This document shows, piece after piece, positions 36,309 to 45,246 of a DNA stretch of 64,000 bases (its first letter is position 1; every line of letters starts with the position of its first letter). Below the pieces are notes generated by a model. The model saw nothing but the letters and a program-made list of their open reading frames with translations. It did no database searches and was not told where the DNA came from. A program made the position numbers and the translations under genes. Source of the DNA: Shewanella donghaensis (GTDB lineage: Bacteria > Pseudomonadota > Gammaproteobacteria > Enterobacterales > Shewanellaceae); the NCBI RefSeq assembly GCF_007567505.1, contig NZ_CP041783.1, forward strand, positions 2,356,001 through 2,420,000. Reading direction: 5' to 3'.

Positions 36309-36944
36309 TCAATAATCCTCATCCATATTTTCAGCCGCCATACGTTTAACATCTTCCTTCGTTAACCCCATCGCATCTGTCATATAGCAAACTTTCACCA
36401 ACTGAAACATCTGCACCACAGAGCTCAAACGCCCTGCATGCATTTGTAAATTCAACAAAGCCATTGTCGCACCGATTTCATCATTTGAATCAGTAGGCGC
36501 AACGAACTGACCTAAAGCCTCATTCGCTTTTGCTATTTCAGCAACTGTACCTTGATACTTTTCAACGTTTTCCGGTAAATAACAACTCGAGGTTTCAGGT
36601 AACTGGCTAAGAAACTGCTGATACTCTGTAATAAATTGATTGGCCTCTGTGATAGTTTGTTCACCCAATGCTTGTAACTCTTGCACCTTGCCACCAGTGA
36701 ATATCGCAACAGCACTTCCTGACTCAGCCACTTGATTAAACTCCTGCATAAGTGCGAGTTGTTTTTCTGAAATAACCTGACTACGATCGAATATCGGCTT
36801 AGTTTTAGCGTCAAATTGATCGCGGGCAAGTTGACTATTTTCAGCAAACACAGCGCTATTAACACTCAAGAGCAGCCCCAGTAACACAGCACGTTTTATG
36901 GTTTTTATTTTGGTATTTATTTGAGTATTTATTTGAGTATTCAA
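36309..36944 (-). CDS. Exported hypothetical protein, last gene of the array
   Basis: A 211-residue protein with an N-terminal NTQI repeat and basic stretch, then a signal peptide (AVLLGLLLSVNSAVFA, cleavage near 34). The mature part is helical with two Cys (SSCYLP and KVCYMT). It starts at TTG 36944 with AAAAGGA 8 bases upstream; there is no in-frame ATG before the signal peptide. It does not show the Cys-x9-Trp ending of the small secreted family. Function unknown. Confidence 0.65.
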   Translation of the reverse strand: MNTQINTQINTKIKTIKRAVLLGLLLSVNSAVFAENSQLARDQFDAKTKPIFDRSQVISEKQLALMQEFNQVAESGSAVAIFTGGKVQELQALGEQTITEANQFITEYQQFLSQLPETSSCYLPENVEKYQGTVAEIAKANEALGQFVAPTDSNDEIGATMALLNLQMHAGRLSSVVQMFQLVKVCYMTDAMGLTKEDVKRMAAENMDEDY

Positions 36945-36970
36945 GTATTAATTCCTTTTAATAATATGGT

Positions 36971-38002
36971 TTATTTTTTTAGAAATGGCATTAACCAACT
37001 ATGAATCGCATAGCTGTATTTAGTAGGTATTTTATAGGCTAGTGTCTCAGCGCCTTTTCGAGTAATTAAATAGGTAATCTTAGCAAGATTAACCACACCC
37101 ACAACTTCAGATAATGGGTATTTTCTTGCACCAAATAGGCTTGTTTTCACAATCACATTACCATGGTCAATCTTCAAGCGAGTCGATACACTGCTATTAA
37201 TACTAATATAACTAAGGCCACTCACAAAGATGAATGCAATTAACTGCTGAACAGCAAAAGGGATGTATGTAAAACCTTCCATCTCAGATAAGTACAACAA
37301 AAATACGCTGGTCAATACTGCCCAAGTGATAATGCTAATAGCCACAATCCACTGCCCAATTACTCCTCCCTTTGCAGCTGATATGGTTAACTGTTGAAAC
37401 CCCGTTTCTTTAACGATAGAGTCATTAGGTAATGGGGTTTTCTGATGATTTTTCATTAACCCTTTAACGCTAAACTTATGCCTTTTATGCTGCACGACCA
37501 TCGCCAAATCAGTATCGAAATGCTGTTCAATAAATAGCGCAACATCCAGCATGGTTGAAAAGCCTCTCATCGAAAGATTCCACTCAGGATAGCTATAAAA
37601 TTTAAGACGGTAATGATGACTAACTTGTTTTTGATTATCAAAAAATGCATTAACCTCGCCGCTGGTAGCGCCAGACATTTCCAGTAAAGATAAACTGCGG
37701 TTAGTTATAACTTCTTTATTGGTGGTAATACCAAACCAAGACTTAGTTTTGGTTAATTCTTTATTTACAGCATCAATAGTCAATCGATTGATTTTAAACA
37801 TTGGAAAGAAAAAACAGCTCCCCAACAATAAAAACACAAAAGACATTACTATTTCACCTGTATCTTGGTAATTAAACCAGCTCAAATACATTACTCCAGC
37901 GCCAATCAATGCCATGACCCCACTGAAAATAAAATCTATGATACCGCCGACATCTTGTAGAACTATCCGTTCTTCCGTCTGCTTACAAATTTTATAACTC
38001 AT
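36971..38002 (-). CDS. Array membrane protein, type A copy 1 (two-unit)
   Basis: A 343-residue protein of unknown family. Two helix pairs (about 20-42/51-68 and 218-240/248-266), each followed by a beta-rich PH-like segment. The first segment ends in FSTMLDVALFIEQHFDTDL; the second starts LKIDHGNVIVKTSLFGARKYPLSEV. It is a close paralogue of 52868-53899 (same start MSYKICKQT and same ending). It follows the small secreted gene at 38071, with a terminator between. No catalytic motif seen; a membrane sensor or immunity-type role is a guess. Confidence 0.75.
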   Translation of the reverse strand: MSYKICKQTEERIVLQDVGGIIDFIFSGVMALIGAGVMYLSWFNYQDTGEIVMSFVFLLLGSCFFFPMFKINRLTIDAVNKELTKTKSWFGITTNKEVITNRSLSLLEMSGATSGEVNAFFDNQKQVSHHYRLKFYSYPEWNLSMRGFSTMLDVALFIEQHFDTDLAMVVQHKRHKFSVKGLMKNHQKTPLPNDSIVKETGFQQLTISAAKGGVIGQWIVAISIITWAVLTSVFLLYLSEMEGFTYIPFAVQQLIAFIFVSGLSYISINSSVSTRLKIDHGNVIVKTSLFGARKYPLSEVVGVVNLAKITYLITRKGAETLAYKIPTKYSYAIHSWLMPFLKK

Positions 38003-38040
38003 TACATCCCTTTAATATTTTTTAGCCATTTAAAAACAAA

Positions 38041-38064
38041 GCCCTATTGCTTTCACAATAGGGC
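38041..38064 (-). terminator. Terminator between secreted gene and its membrane partner (copy 1)
   Basis: GCCCTATTG (38041-38049) pairs with CAATAGGGC (38056-38064), then TTTGTTTTTA on the minus strand. It sits between genes 38071 and 36971, so it should limit read-through into the membrane gene. Confidence 0.85.
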
Positions 38065-38070
38065 ATATCG

Positions 38071-38502
38071 TTATGGTTTCTTTTGAAAATACCAACGGTT
38101 ATCATCATACAGTTTAAAAGAACAGGAACTTCCTCTTACACTATTCATTATTCCTGCTTTATATTTTATTTTTATACGCTTAATTTCGTGACCTTTATAT
38201 GTTTTCTCTATTAACTTATCTTCCATTTCAAAAACTTCATATTCAAATAATGGCTCGCTACCAAAACGCTTTAAATGTCCTTGTGGCCAGTCATTTTCTA
38301 AAATGGTTTCTAGCTTTTTCATAGATTTTGGCAGTAAGTGAAAGAATAACTCAGGATCATTTTTCAAATAACTGTTCACCATATAGTCTTGGCAAATGGC
38401 CTTTAAATTTTCATCAGAGCCGTCTTCAATTCCTGCAAAGCGCTCAAGGGCATTGGCCGATAAACTGAACAGCATCATGCTGATTAACATTATTAGTTTC
38501 AT
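38071..38502 (-). CDS. Small secreted two-cysteine protein, copy 1
   Basis: A 143-residue exported protein. Signal peptide to about residue 18 (FSLSANA), then one Cys at 37 (LKAICQDY), a DPELFFHLLP motif, and the ending Cys127-SFKL...W137YF. The same pattern recurs in six other genes of the array. The two Cys probably form a disulfide. General layout (helix, acidic turn, strands ending in Trp) recalls NTF2-like folds; this is inference. Close paralogue of 53976. Partner membrane gene 36971. Confidence 0.75.
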   Translation of the reverse strand: MKLIMLISMMLFSLSANALERFAGIEDGSDENLKAICQDYMVNSYLKNDPELFFHLLPKSMKKLETILENDWPQGHLKRFGSEPLFEYEVFEMEDKLIEKTYKGHEIKRIKIKYKAGIMNSVRGSSCSFKLYDDNRWYFQKKP

Positions 38503-38522
38503 ATAAAGTCCTTTTCATTAAT

Positions 38523-38540
38523 GGCGTTGTAAATAACGCC
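38523..38540 (-). promoter_or_regulatory. Leader hairpin of the small secreted gene (copy 1)
   Basis: GGCGTT (38523-38528) pairs with AACGCC (38535-38540), just upstream of the AAAAGGAC ribosome-binding site. It is conserved at 54428-54445. Confidence 0.45.
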
Positions 38541-38581
38541 TATTTTCCATTTTTATGTTGCTGCAAATTTTATTTGTATTC

Positions 38582-39826
38582 TTAAATTAAAAAACGAATA
38601 TAAAGTGAATATAACCCAAAGCCTGTCATCCCCAGCAGGCATACCACTAGCGGGACAAGTAGGTAAAAACGCCACACTGCTGGGGTTTGTTGAATCTGCG
38701 TCAATGTCGCACTGTAGCCTAACTTACACAGTGCAATAACGAATTTATTACTATCGAATGTTTGCCCAGCTAATGTAAAACATTTACCGTTACGCACATC
38801 AATGTTTATCTTAAATACAAAAGGTCGCCTGTACACTCTGAGGGGATCATTATCGTTACCGGAGCCAGTTTTATACCAATTCCACTCAATATTAATTGAT
38901 TTAATCGCAGCCTTTTCTATCTGCCTAGCTTGCTTGTCCTCAAAATACACAGCAGGAATAACTAATGTGTTTTCGCTGATAACAATCTCATTTGGCGCCG
39001 TTATCCCGTTTGTATAATGTTTATCACAGATTAACTTTCGCCTAACGCCAGATACTGCAACACCAAATACTGCAACCACGATTGCCGCAACGAGATTTTG
39101 GCTCGAATAAAGTATCAATAAGGCAACAGAAAAGCCGATATAACTAGAGGCCCAAACTTGATGAAAGTATTGCCGAGGTAAAGGCAGCATAAATAGCGTA
39201 ACAGGGAATTGTAATTTTATAGGGTCGTTAAATAAATCAAGGCGAATAAACGCTTTTACCGTATCTTGATCAAGGGGAACTGAACTAAAATCAGGCCAAT
39301 CTTTGCGATTGATAGTATCAAATTTACCCATCACATTAATCCCATGGGACAGTAAATTTATTCTAAGTTTTTGCGCTAAAGCAGACAACTTATGTTGTTT
39401 AACTTTTAGCGATATTGATATAGGGTCTGAAGCTGGAGTTTGCTGATTATCGTTAACATGTAAAATCACTTTATAAGTATTGTGTACCTCTCTTAACTCA
39501 ATATTTTTTATTATCGAGTAATCAACATTCTGTTGTTGAAAGGTATAAAGGGGTTTTGCACCTAACTTAAAACCATGAAACTGGGTAAACCGCTTGCATG
39601 AAGCATCAAAGTGCCATCGACGCTGATAGCTAAACGCTATCAAGCTCAACAATATGCTCAGCATTAAGCGCCCGATAGCTTCAGTTGAAAGACTGAATAC
39701 ACCTATTGCCAGCACGACATAAATCAGATTAAAAAATATAAAAATCCACTTCATTTTCTCAAATGGTGAAACAATCGAAAATGATGACGTGGTATTTAAT
39801 AACGTCCCTGTTATCTTGCTAAACAT
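38582..39826 (-). CDS. Array membrane protein, type C copy 1 (two-unit)
   Basis: A 414-residue protein. Helices at about 27-46, 50-67, a pair near 225-260, and a last one at about 386-410. Between them are two beta-rich units: one ending ISISLKVKQHKLSALAQKL and one ending FTLAGQTFDSNKFVIALCKL. The second resembles the endings of 45247 and 48232 (G-x-x-F-x-L...YPV). Close paralogue of 54728. It follows the small secreted gene 39890 by 63 bases without a terminator. Family not recognised. Confidence 0.75.
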   Translation of the reverse strand: MFSKITGTLLNTTSSFSIVSPFEKMKWIFIFFNLIYVVLAIGVFSLSTEAIGRLMLSILLSLIAFSYQRRWHFDASCKRFTQFHGFKLGAKPLYTFQQQNVDYSIIKNIELREVHNTYKVILHVNDNQQTPASDPISISLKVKQHKLSALAQKLRINLLSHGINVMGKFDTINRKDWPDFSSVPLDQDTVKAFIRLDLFNDPIKLQFPVTLFMLPLPRQYFHQVWASSYIGFSVALLILYSSQNLVAAIVVAVFGVAVSGVRRKLICDKHYTNGITAPNEIVISENTLVIPAVYFEDKQARQIEKAAIKSINIEWNWYKTGSGNDNDPLRVYRRPFVFKINIDVRNGKCFTLAGQTFDSNKFVIALCKLGYSATLTQIQQTPAVWRFYLLVPLVVCLLGMTGFGLYSLYIRFLI

Positions 39827-39889
39827 CTTATCCCTTAATCGATTTATCCATGCCAGTTTTGCTGTCAGATCTTTTTAATATACTTAATA

Positions 39890-40318
39890 TTACCGAGGTC
39901 GTAGTTTCCAATGGTTGCCTTCTAAACGAGTAAATGTACAACCAGAGTTACCGCTGCCTTTGCCATTATGAGATGAATATATGTAATCTACACCGGCAAA
40001 GTTTTGATCTTCTAATTGCACAATAACAATACTGTTCAAAGTATATGTTTCTGCACTGACTTCTCGTTCATAAGCTTTTACGTATACTTCAAATTGCTTA
40101 ACTAAACCAGGATGTTCATGAAATTTAGGGGCAACAAATGTTTTAAACAATTCGGCATCTTGGTTTTTTAGTAAGTCTCTATAAATCTTACATTTATCAA
40201 GAAAGATACTATCGGTATTGCTGTCTGCAACAAAATTATAATTTCTGCCGTCAGCATGAACGTCATATGACCAGCTAACAAATAATACAAATGCTAACGT
40301 TTTAACTAAAATATCCAT
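39890..40318 (-). CDS. Small secreted two-cysteine protein, copy 2
   Basis: A 142-residue exported protein. Signal peptide to about residue 22 (YDVHA), Cys43 (FLDKCKIY), motif DAELFKTFVAP, and the ending Cys127-TFTRLEGNHW137KL. Cys and Trp numbers coincide with those of 38071. GGAAGAG precedes the ATG. Close paralogue of 56035. Partner membrane gene 38582. Confidence 0.75.
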   Translation of the reverse strand: MDILVKTLAFVLFVSWSYDVHADGRNYNFVADSNTDSIFLDKCKIYRDLLKNQDAELFKTFVAPKFHEHPGLVKQFEVYVKAYEREVSAETYTLNSIVIVQLEDQNFAGVDYIYSSHNGKGSGNSGCTFTRLEGNHWKLRPR

Positions 40319-40386
40319 ATTTACTCTTCCTTTTTAAAATCGACACGAGTGTAGTGACATCATTAAACAGCAATATAAGCCCTTAA

Positions 40387-41700
40387 TTAAATGCGACTAA
40401 AGCTATCAAGCTTCCAGGTATCTTGTTCAAATACCCATTCAAGCTGCTGGCCATTGTCACTATCTTTGATAATGATTCTTTTACCGTTTAGCTGGCTTTT
40501 ACCCTGTAACTCGTTAAGTAAACCATTATAAGCAGCCACATCTTTGTCGCTAGTATCCATTGGGGCATATAGCATTGCTTTACTGTATTTCTTTAATGCT
40601 GCCGTAATGATGGGCTCCATGCTGTTATCCCTTTGCTTTATGTTACTGACAAAGTCATCCCTGAAACGATTTGAAAACATCGCTAATTGCTGCTCTGTTT
40701 CAGAAGAGGTTGTATGCAATACACGAAACCAGTTGACCACCAACACATCAATGTTATCTGGCTTAGGATTATTTAACCCTTTATTCGAAATAGATAAACT
40801 GCTGATACCTTGATTAAACGATAATGCTTCAGCTAATGACCCATTAACCAATTTAACTAATGTTTGTATGTCTGCGTCATGGGATGAATCTAAAGGCGCG
40901 ATTAATGCCTGAACCTCAGTCGAAAAAACATCATTAGACTTAATACTTTTAGACAGGTTAGCTAACTCACGAAAGAATTTAGGGTTAATCGTTTTAACCT
41001 TAGCCTGCAATGCCTTTGCGTCATTAAAAGCGCCTTTATCGCGCATTTTTGACTCAAGCAGTCTTTTAAAGTTTTTTTGTGGAAATAACAAGGTAATCCA
41101 TTGTTCTGTAGCGTTTCTTGCATTTGGAAAGCTTTTAGCAATCACTCCAATATTGGGCGGAGTGATATATCTTGCTTCAACTTCAGCTCTCATGAGCTTT
41201 CTAACACGAGCATCAAACTGGGTTCTAAACTGATGATATAAATCATAGTTAAGGTAATCGGGTTGCTGCTTGAGTAATGCTATCAGTTCAGTGTTTAAGC
41301 CGCTTTCAGTGACCTGTTTAACAACACCCATTTGCACGTCAAATGAGCATGAGATGCAACTTCGCTTGGTTATCGTATCGCTATGACTAAAAGAGATTGT
41401 CGCAACGTCAGGGAATACTGAAGCTTGGAATACATCATGGCGCTGGCCATTTTCCATATAGAAAATATCAGCGTCAGCTTTGGTTACATTAGGACATTTA
41501 CCAACATCAAACGTTTGCGAATAAGGTGCAGAGATGCGCCCTAAGTTGATGGTTTTCTCATGCAATTTGTAGCTATAATAAAGTTGATATTCTTTATCTG
41601 GTATTAGTTGATCGTGGATTTTTACTTCCACGGGACAATTTGCCAATGCAGCTGAACAAGGCGCTAAACTCAAAGCCAATAGAGTATTATTTACTTTCAT
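40387..41700 (-). CDS. Exported hypothetical protein, 437 residues
   Basis: A protein with a signal peptide (ALSLAPCSAALA, cleavage near 20), an N-terminal beta-rich part with several Cys (NCPVEV, GKCPNV, SCISCSFDV), then a long helical middle, and a last strand pair ending WVFEQDTWKLDSF. The ending resembles that of the small secreted family (strand, short turn, Trp) but has no Cys there. Family not recognised. It lies between the membrane gene 41757 and small secreted gene 39890, and lacks an obvious own membrane partner. Confidence 0.65.
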   Translation of the reverse strand: MKVNNTLLALSLAPCSAALANCPVEVKIHDQLIPDKEYQLYYSYKLHEKTINLGRISAPYSQTFDVGKCPNVTKADADIFYMENGQRHDVFQASVFPDVATISFSHSDTITKRSCISCSFDVQMGVVKQVTESGLNTELIALLKQQPDYLNYDLYHQFRTQFDARVRKLMRAEVEARYITPPNIGVIAKSFPNARNATEQWITLLFPQKNFKRLLESKMRDKGAFNDAKALQAKVKTINPKFFRELANLSKSIKSNDVFSTEVQALIAPLDSSHDADIQTLVKLVNGSLAEALSFNQGISSLSISNKGLNNPKPDNIDVLVVNWFRVLHTTSSETEQQLAMFSNRFRDDFVSNIKQRDNSMEPIITAALKKYSKAMLYAPMDTSDKDVAAYNGLLNELQGKSQLNGKRIIIKDSDNGQQLEWVFEQDTWKLDSFSRI

Positions 41701-41756
41701 TATCTTCCCTGATATTTACAGTTTAATTGATTTAAAAAGTTAACTGACACTAGAAA

Positions 41757-42233
41757 TTATGGCACCGACATCTCTATTAATGGTTTATTACAAAATGCTG
41801 ATAGCTGCGAAGCTAAAAGGCTCATTGAGCTTAAACTGCCAAAACTAAAACCATACGGCGCTTTTGTTTCATCAAAAATAATAACCAATTTATAGCCATT
41901 TTTACGACCAATATCCTTATCTACTCTAAATGCTTTAATGCTATCTATTGAGATCTTTTGTTTAGCGATAGGATATACCGAACTGATAGTGGTGGTAATA
42001 AAAGTACTACCTAAGTCAATTTCAACTTTGCGCTGGCAAAATAACAAATGCCAGCTAAACAAAGCGCCACAAGCCCAGTTAAGCACAAAGCCAATTTCAG
42101 CCCCCTTCAAGCCAAGCCCAGCGATACACACCATTGCTGTGACAATAATGGCAAATATTCTTCGGCCAATACTATCAGTACGTTTATTTGTCAGTACTGC
42201 TCGAGTGTCCGATAAACGTTTAAATAATTGCAT
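41757..42233 (-). CDS. Array membrane protein, split type, C-terminal unit (copy 1)
   Basis: A 158-residue protein: two helices (about 20-55), then a beta-rich unit (RKVEIDLGSTFITTTISSVYPI ends in two blocks) and the end LASQLSAFCNKPLIEM. The frame is open further upstream to 42323, but the ATG at 42233 overlaps the upstream stop as TGATG, and its start MQLFKRL matches MYFKQL of the paralogue at 51017. It corresponds to the second unit of the fused type A protein. Confidence 0.7.
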   Translation of the reverse strand: MQLFKRLSDTRAVLTNKRTDSIGRRIFAIIVTAMVCIAGLGLKGAEIGFVLNWACGALFSWHLLFCQRKVEIDLGSTFITTTISSVYPIAKQKISIDSIKAFRVDKDIGRKNGYKLVIIFDETKAPYGFSFGSLSSMSLLASQLSAFCNKPLIEMSVP

Positions 42234-42919
42234 CACTCCGCTCCAATTAAACGTATAACAAAGCCAAGCAATAACAAAAATGGCCATGGTAATAGAAACT
42301 TTGCAAAAGTCATCGGCTGCCAAATCGATGAGACATCTGCGGCATGATTACCCGCTATATTATTGTCGTTAACCATTACCATCTTAACTGGGGCGTGTTC
42401 AAGTATACGAATTTCAGGAAAGTGGCTAACTTGTTCAGTAGCCTGTATTTGAGAGACAAACGAGATAAACCTAACGGCCTCGGTGGCTTCGGTTAAGCTG
42501 CCAATAGTATAAGTGTGCTGATGGACTTTCATCTCAAACTGTTTATGGTCTGCACTCGAGCGACGTAAAAGTAACGCCGTATTATTAAGGGGCTCAGATG
42601 TCGTTTTATGTAAACTAAAATGCCAAATTTTTAATTCTAGATACCGTGTACGACTGCTGATATCCAATATTAATTTATGGCTAAGTGATAGCAATAAAGT
42701 AGCGAGGAGAATACATAACACCACCACAACTTGGTAAAAAGTTTGCTGTACTCCATCAAGGGTGATTGCCATTACCAAAGAAGCAGACAAAGGAAACATT
42801 AATATCAATACAACGGCGCGAAGATAATAATGTTTTTTAGTCCCTAGACATATTTTTTCTGGTAATCCGTCAGGCTTAATTACCCTTTGAGCTTTTTTAG
42901 ATAAATCAGAATACTGCAT
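42233..42919 (-). CDS. Array membrane protein, split type, N-terminal unit (copy 1)
   Basis: A 228-residue protein: helix pair (about 28-50, 55-74), beta-rich unit ending YTIGSLTEATEAVRFISFV, and a last helix (about 203-225). Paralogue of 51441 (same start MQYSDLSKKAQRVIKPDGLP type). The unit ending resembles that of type A. It is translationally coupled to 41757. Upstream lies a decayed secreted-gene fragment, so this pair has lost its exported partner. Confidence 0.75.
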   Translation of the reverse strand: MQYSDLSKKAQRVIKPDGLPEKICLGTKKHYYLRAVVLILMFPLSASLVMAITLDGVQQTFYQVVVVLCILLATLLLSLSHKLILDISSRTRYLELKIWHFSLHKTTSEPLNNTALLLRRSSADHKQFEMKVHQHTYTIGSLTEATEAVRFISFVSQIQATEQVSHFPEIRILEHAPVKMVMVNDNNIAGNHAADVSSIWQPMTFAKFLLPWPFLLLLGFVIRLIGAE

Positions 42920-42971
42920 TATATTCCCTTAACTGCAACGTCCTACGACAAACTATTTGTAAAAGTTAACA

Positions 42972-43088
42972 TTACAATCCCACGGTTTGTGGGATTGAAG
43001 ATAAAAACCAACCATCGGGAGTTTTAATGTACTTACAACTTGCACGAGCATTGAAAGACTCACCTTGAATATATAACTTTATTTTTGC
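42972..43088 (-). pseudogene. Remnant of a small secreted two-cysteine gene
   Basis: Translated on the minus strand, the segment reads AKIKLYIQGESFNARASCKY then IKTPDGWFLSSIP and stops at 42972. The intact gene at 52374 reads ARIKLYIVGDSFTAYANCKY then LRTSNGWFLFKLP. Only the last third survives; the rest is missing before the end of the 671-residue gene at 43120. It sits directly upstream of 42233 just as 52374 sits upstream of 51441. Confidence 0.85.
42975..42997 (-). terminator. Hairpin at the end of the secreted-gene remnant
   Basis: CAATCCCAC (42975-42983) pairs with GTGGGATTG (42989-42997), loop 5. No strong T tract; a weak terminator or barrier. Confidence 0.45.
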
Positions 43089-43119
43089 TCATTTGTTTAC
43101 ACAAATTTATCAAGCGCAT

Positions 43120-45135
43120 TTATTGATGACTAAACCTTGATTTACGGGGCACTGAGTTTGCAAATTGACGTAATTTTTCAAAGAATTCATTTTGAGCGGC
43201 AGAGTTCTCATAGCTAAAAAAGTAAATATCTTCTGACAGTTTTTGATGGAGGTAGTCATAGAGTTCAGGATAAAGCGAATTTTGTTGCATGGACTTCATG
43301 GTCAAGCCGGGAACCCCACGATACAACCACACAAATAAGGTGCTCTCAAATGAGACAGTTTGAACACCTTGACCTTCTATTTGTAAAGCAAACACTCTCG
43401 CGTACTCTTCATTTTTCTTTACTGAGAGAATGAATAGTGGATCGCTTAATGCCGGTAAGTTAACCGTCGTGGGTTTAGTGGTATCAAACTCTTTTATATT
43501 TCCATCTGCATCATGATAAAAAAGGTGTTCATATTGGCTGCTGATGGCCTTAGGCACTGATAATTTGACTGTAAATTCATTTTTAACCATCAAACGTTCA
43601 CTATTACCTTTACCATAACCATTTTGTAATCGTATCGAGAATTCACTAATATTCTCAGGCACTTTAAATTCTATTTGAGTGCTTTTTGCAAAATGGCTAC
43701 TTTTGACATTAATATCACCAAACCAAGCCGTAGTATTACTGTTGAAATTCCGGCCCTTTAGCACTATTGTTTCACCTCTGGCGTAGGATTTATTTTCAAA
43801 CTCGGTAATGATGGGTATATGAGGCGACAATAACTCAAAGTTAGAGCTATTAGTTCGTTCATCTGCATCCGAGTAAATAAATACACTGCTCCTAATGCTG
43901 CTGGTTTGAATGTCATTAAGCCGTGGGATTGTTAGATAAAGCTTACCATTATCATCACTGATAATTTTTTCGTTGAATAACTGATTGCCTATCCATAAAG
44001 CGGCAATATATTCAGTATTTTTGTTATATCGCCCAGATAGAGAAATAGTTTGTCCCTGCAGTGACTGCTGACTTAGCTGCACTTGTTCACTTAACTTAGT
44101 TGTTACTCCATATAATTTTATATTGGCTTTAAATGACTCGGGCGGCTCAACAGCAACTAAACGATGACTATCGTAGCTATCAAAGATACCGTCTAAATCA
44201 TCGTCTAAATCCCTATAGTCTGGGGTAGAGTCTCTATCACTATCAATTGGGTGATTTACATTTACAGCTTCAACAGCATCTGAAATATCATTTCCGTCAC
44301 TGTCTGTATCAACAAAATTACCCAAACTATCTTTATCAATATCAGCAAAGGATTCAAGGCGATCAGGGAGGCCATCACCATCTGAATCATCATCTAAAAA
44401 ATTAGGGATCCCATCGTTATCAAAATCAGTTTTTAATTGTCCATGCTGATACACATGATACTCATAACTGTCTTTAATTCCGTCCTTATCAGTATCAGCG
44501 GTGTGAGGATTAATACCTAAGGCCATCTCTTTAATATCATCCATTCCATCAGCGTCGTTATCCACCGATATTTCAGCAATATAAGATGCATCTCCGACCT
44601 GTCTTAACGAAGAAACACTCAAATAACCCACGTCATTACCATTGGGAGTGTAAGTAAAGTGATACTTTACACCGTTCACAGGCTTTATATTATCTTCTCG
44701 ATAAGTGACAAGTTGAGTACCATTTTTATCAAATAAGTTTGCGGTGGGATAAAAGTTATCATCACTTGAAAGAATGGTGATACTTAGTCGATCATGCGGT
44801 TTGATAAGTGCTGTTGGAAAGCGCAATTTAAATACATCTGTATCGCCCGAATGGGGTAACACCCCTTTAATACGTATTGGGAAATGCCCTTGTGAATCAT
44901 CCGCCGTTTCAACCAGATTATTCTGTTCACTTTCTTGAATTAAAAATAACTCACTTTTAGATGCATCAAACGGATAATCATCTTGCTCATCTGGTATGCC
45001 ATCACCATCTTCATCCTTGTTCTCCCAGGTGCCCATTTTAAGGGGCGCTTCTTTAGTGGCGAATGCACTATGACTCGTTATAACCCCAAGGCTTGCAATA
45101 AGCACTATTGCCAATTTAAAGACTATGTTGTTCAT
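43120..45135 (-). CDS. Exported calcium-motif protein, 671 residues
   Basis: Signal peptide to residue 26 (SHSAFA). Asp-rich thrombospondin-type-3-like motif NKDEDGDGIPDEQDDYPFD (39-57), a PPC-like beta domain (about 70-180), further Asp repeats (DTDKDGIKD, DFDNDGIPNFLDDDSDGDG, DSDRDSTPDYRDLDDDLDG; about 195-320), an IPT/TIG-like domain (about 430-520; ARGETIVLKGRNF), and a C-terminal domain shared with 46119 and 56463. It looks like a shortened paralogue of the 1390-residue protein. Cell-surface or secreted location is likely; function unknown. Confidence 0.8.
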   Translation of the reverse strand: MNNIVFKLAIVLIASLGVITSHSAFATKEAPLKMGTWENKDEDGDGIPDEQDDYPFDASKSELFLIQESEQNNLVETADDSQGHFPIRIKGVLPHSGDTDVFKLRFPTALIKPHDRLSITILSSDDNFYPTANLFDKNGTQLVTYREDNIKPVNGVKYHFTYTPNGNDVGYLSVSSLRQVGDASYIAEISVDNDADGMDDIKEMALGINPHTADTDKDGIKDSYEYHVYQHGQLKTDFDNDGIPNFLDDDSDGDGLPDRLESFADIDKDSLGNFVDTDSDGNDISDAVEAVNVNHPIDSDRDSTPDYRDLDDDLDGIFDSYDSHRLVAVEPPESFKANIKLYGVTTKLSEQVQLSQQSLQGQTISLSGRYNKNTEYIAALWIGNQLFNEKIISDDNGKLYLTIPRLNDIQTSSIRSSVFIYSDADERTNSSNFELLSPHIPIITEFENKSYARGETIVLKGRNFNSNTTAWFGDINVKSSHFAKSTQIEFKVPENISEFSIRLQNGYGKGNSERLMVKNEFTVKLSVPKAISSQYEHLFYHDADGNIKEFDTTKPTTVNLPALSDPLFILSVKKNEEYARVFALQIEGQGVQTVSFESTLFVWLYRGVPGLTMKSMQQNSLYPELYDYLHQKLSEDIYFFSYENSAAQNEFFEKLRQFANSVPRKSRFSHQ

Positions 45136-45195
45136 TGTTTATATCCCTATAAAACCGTAAATTAATCCATTATTCTTTCGATACTTATTTGTGCA
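45084..45195. repeat. 112-bp perfect repeat: leader plus signal peptide (copy 1)
   Basis: Identical to 48089-48200. It covers about 60 bases of 5' leader and the first 17 codons. Homology continues with about 18 differences to 44964 (matching 47969). Confidence 0.93.
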
Positions 45196-45246
45196 GTACT
45201 TGGATTAGATGGCCATGCTATTTAAGCACTGCATGCCTTTGCCCTT

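Noticed and set aside
42234..42323. Upstream extension of the split membrane gene 41757
   Set aside because: The ATG at 42233 overlaps the upstream stop as TGATG and matches the paralogue's start, so the extension is a shadow of the upstream gene.
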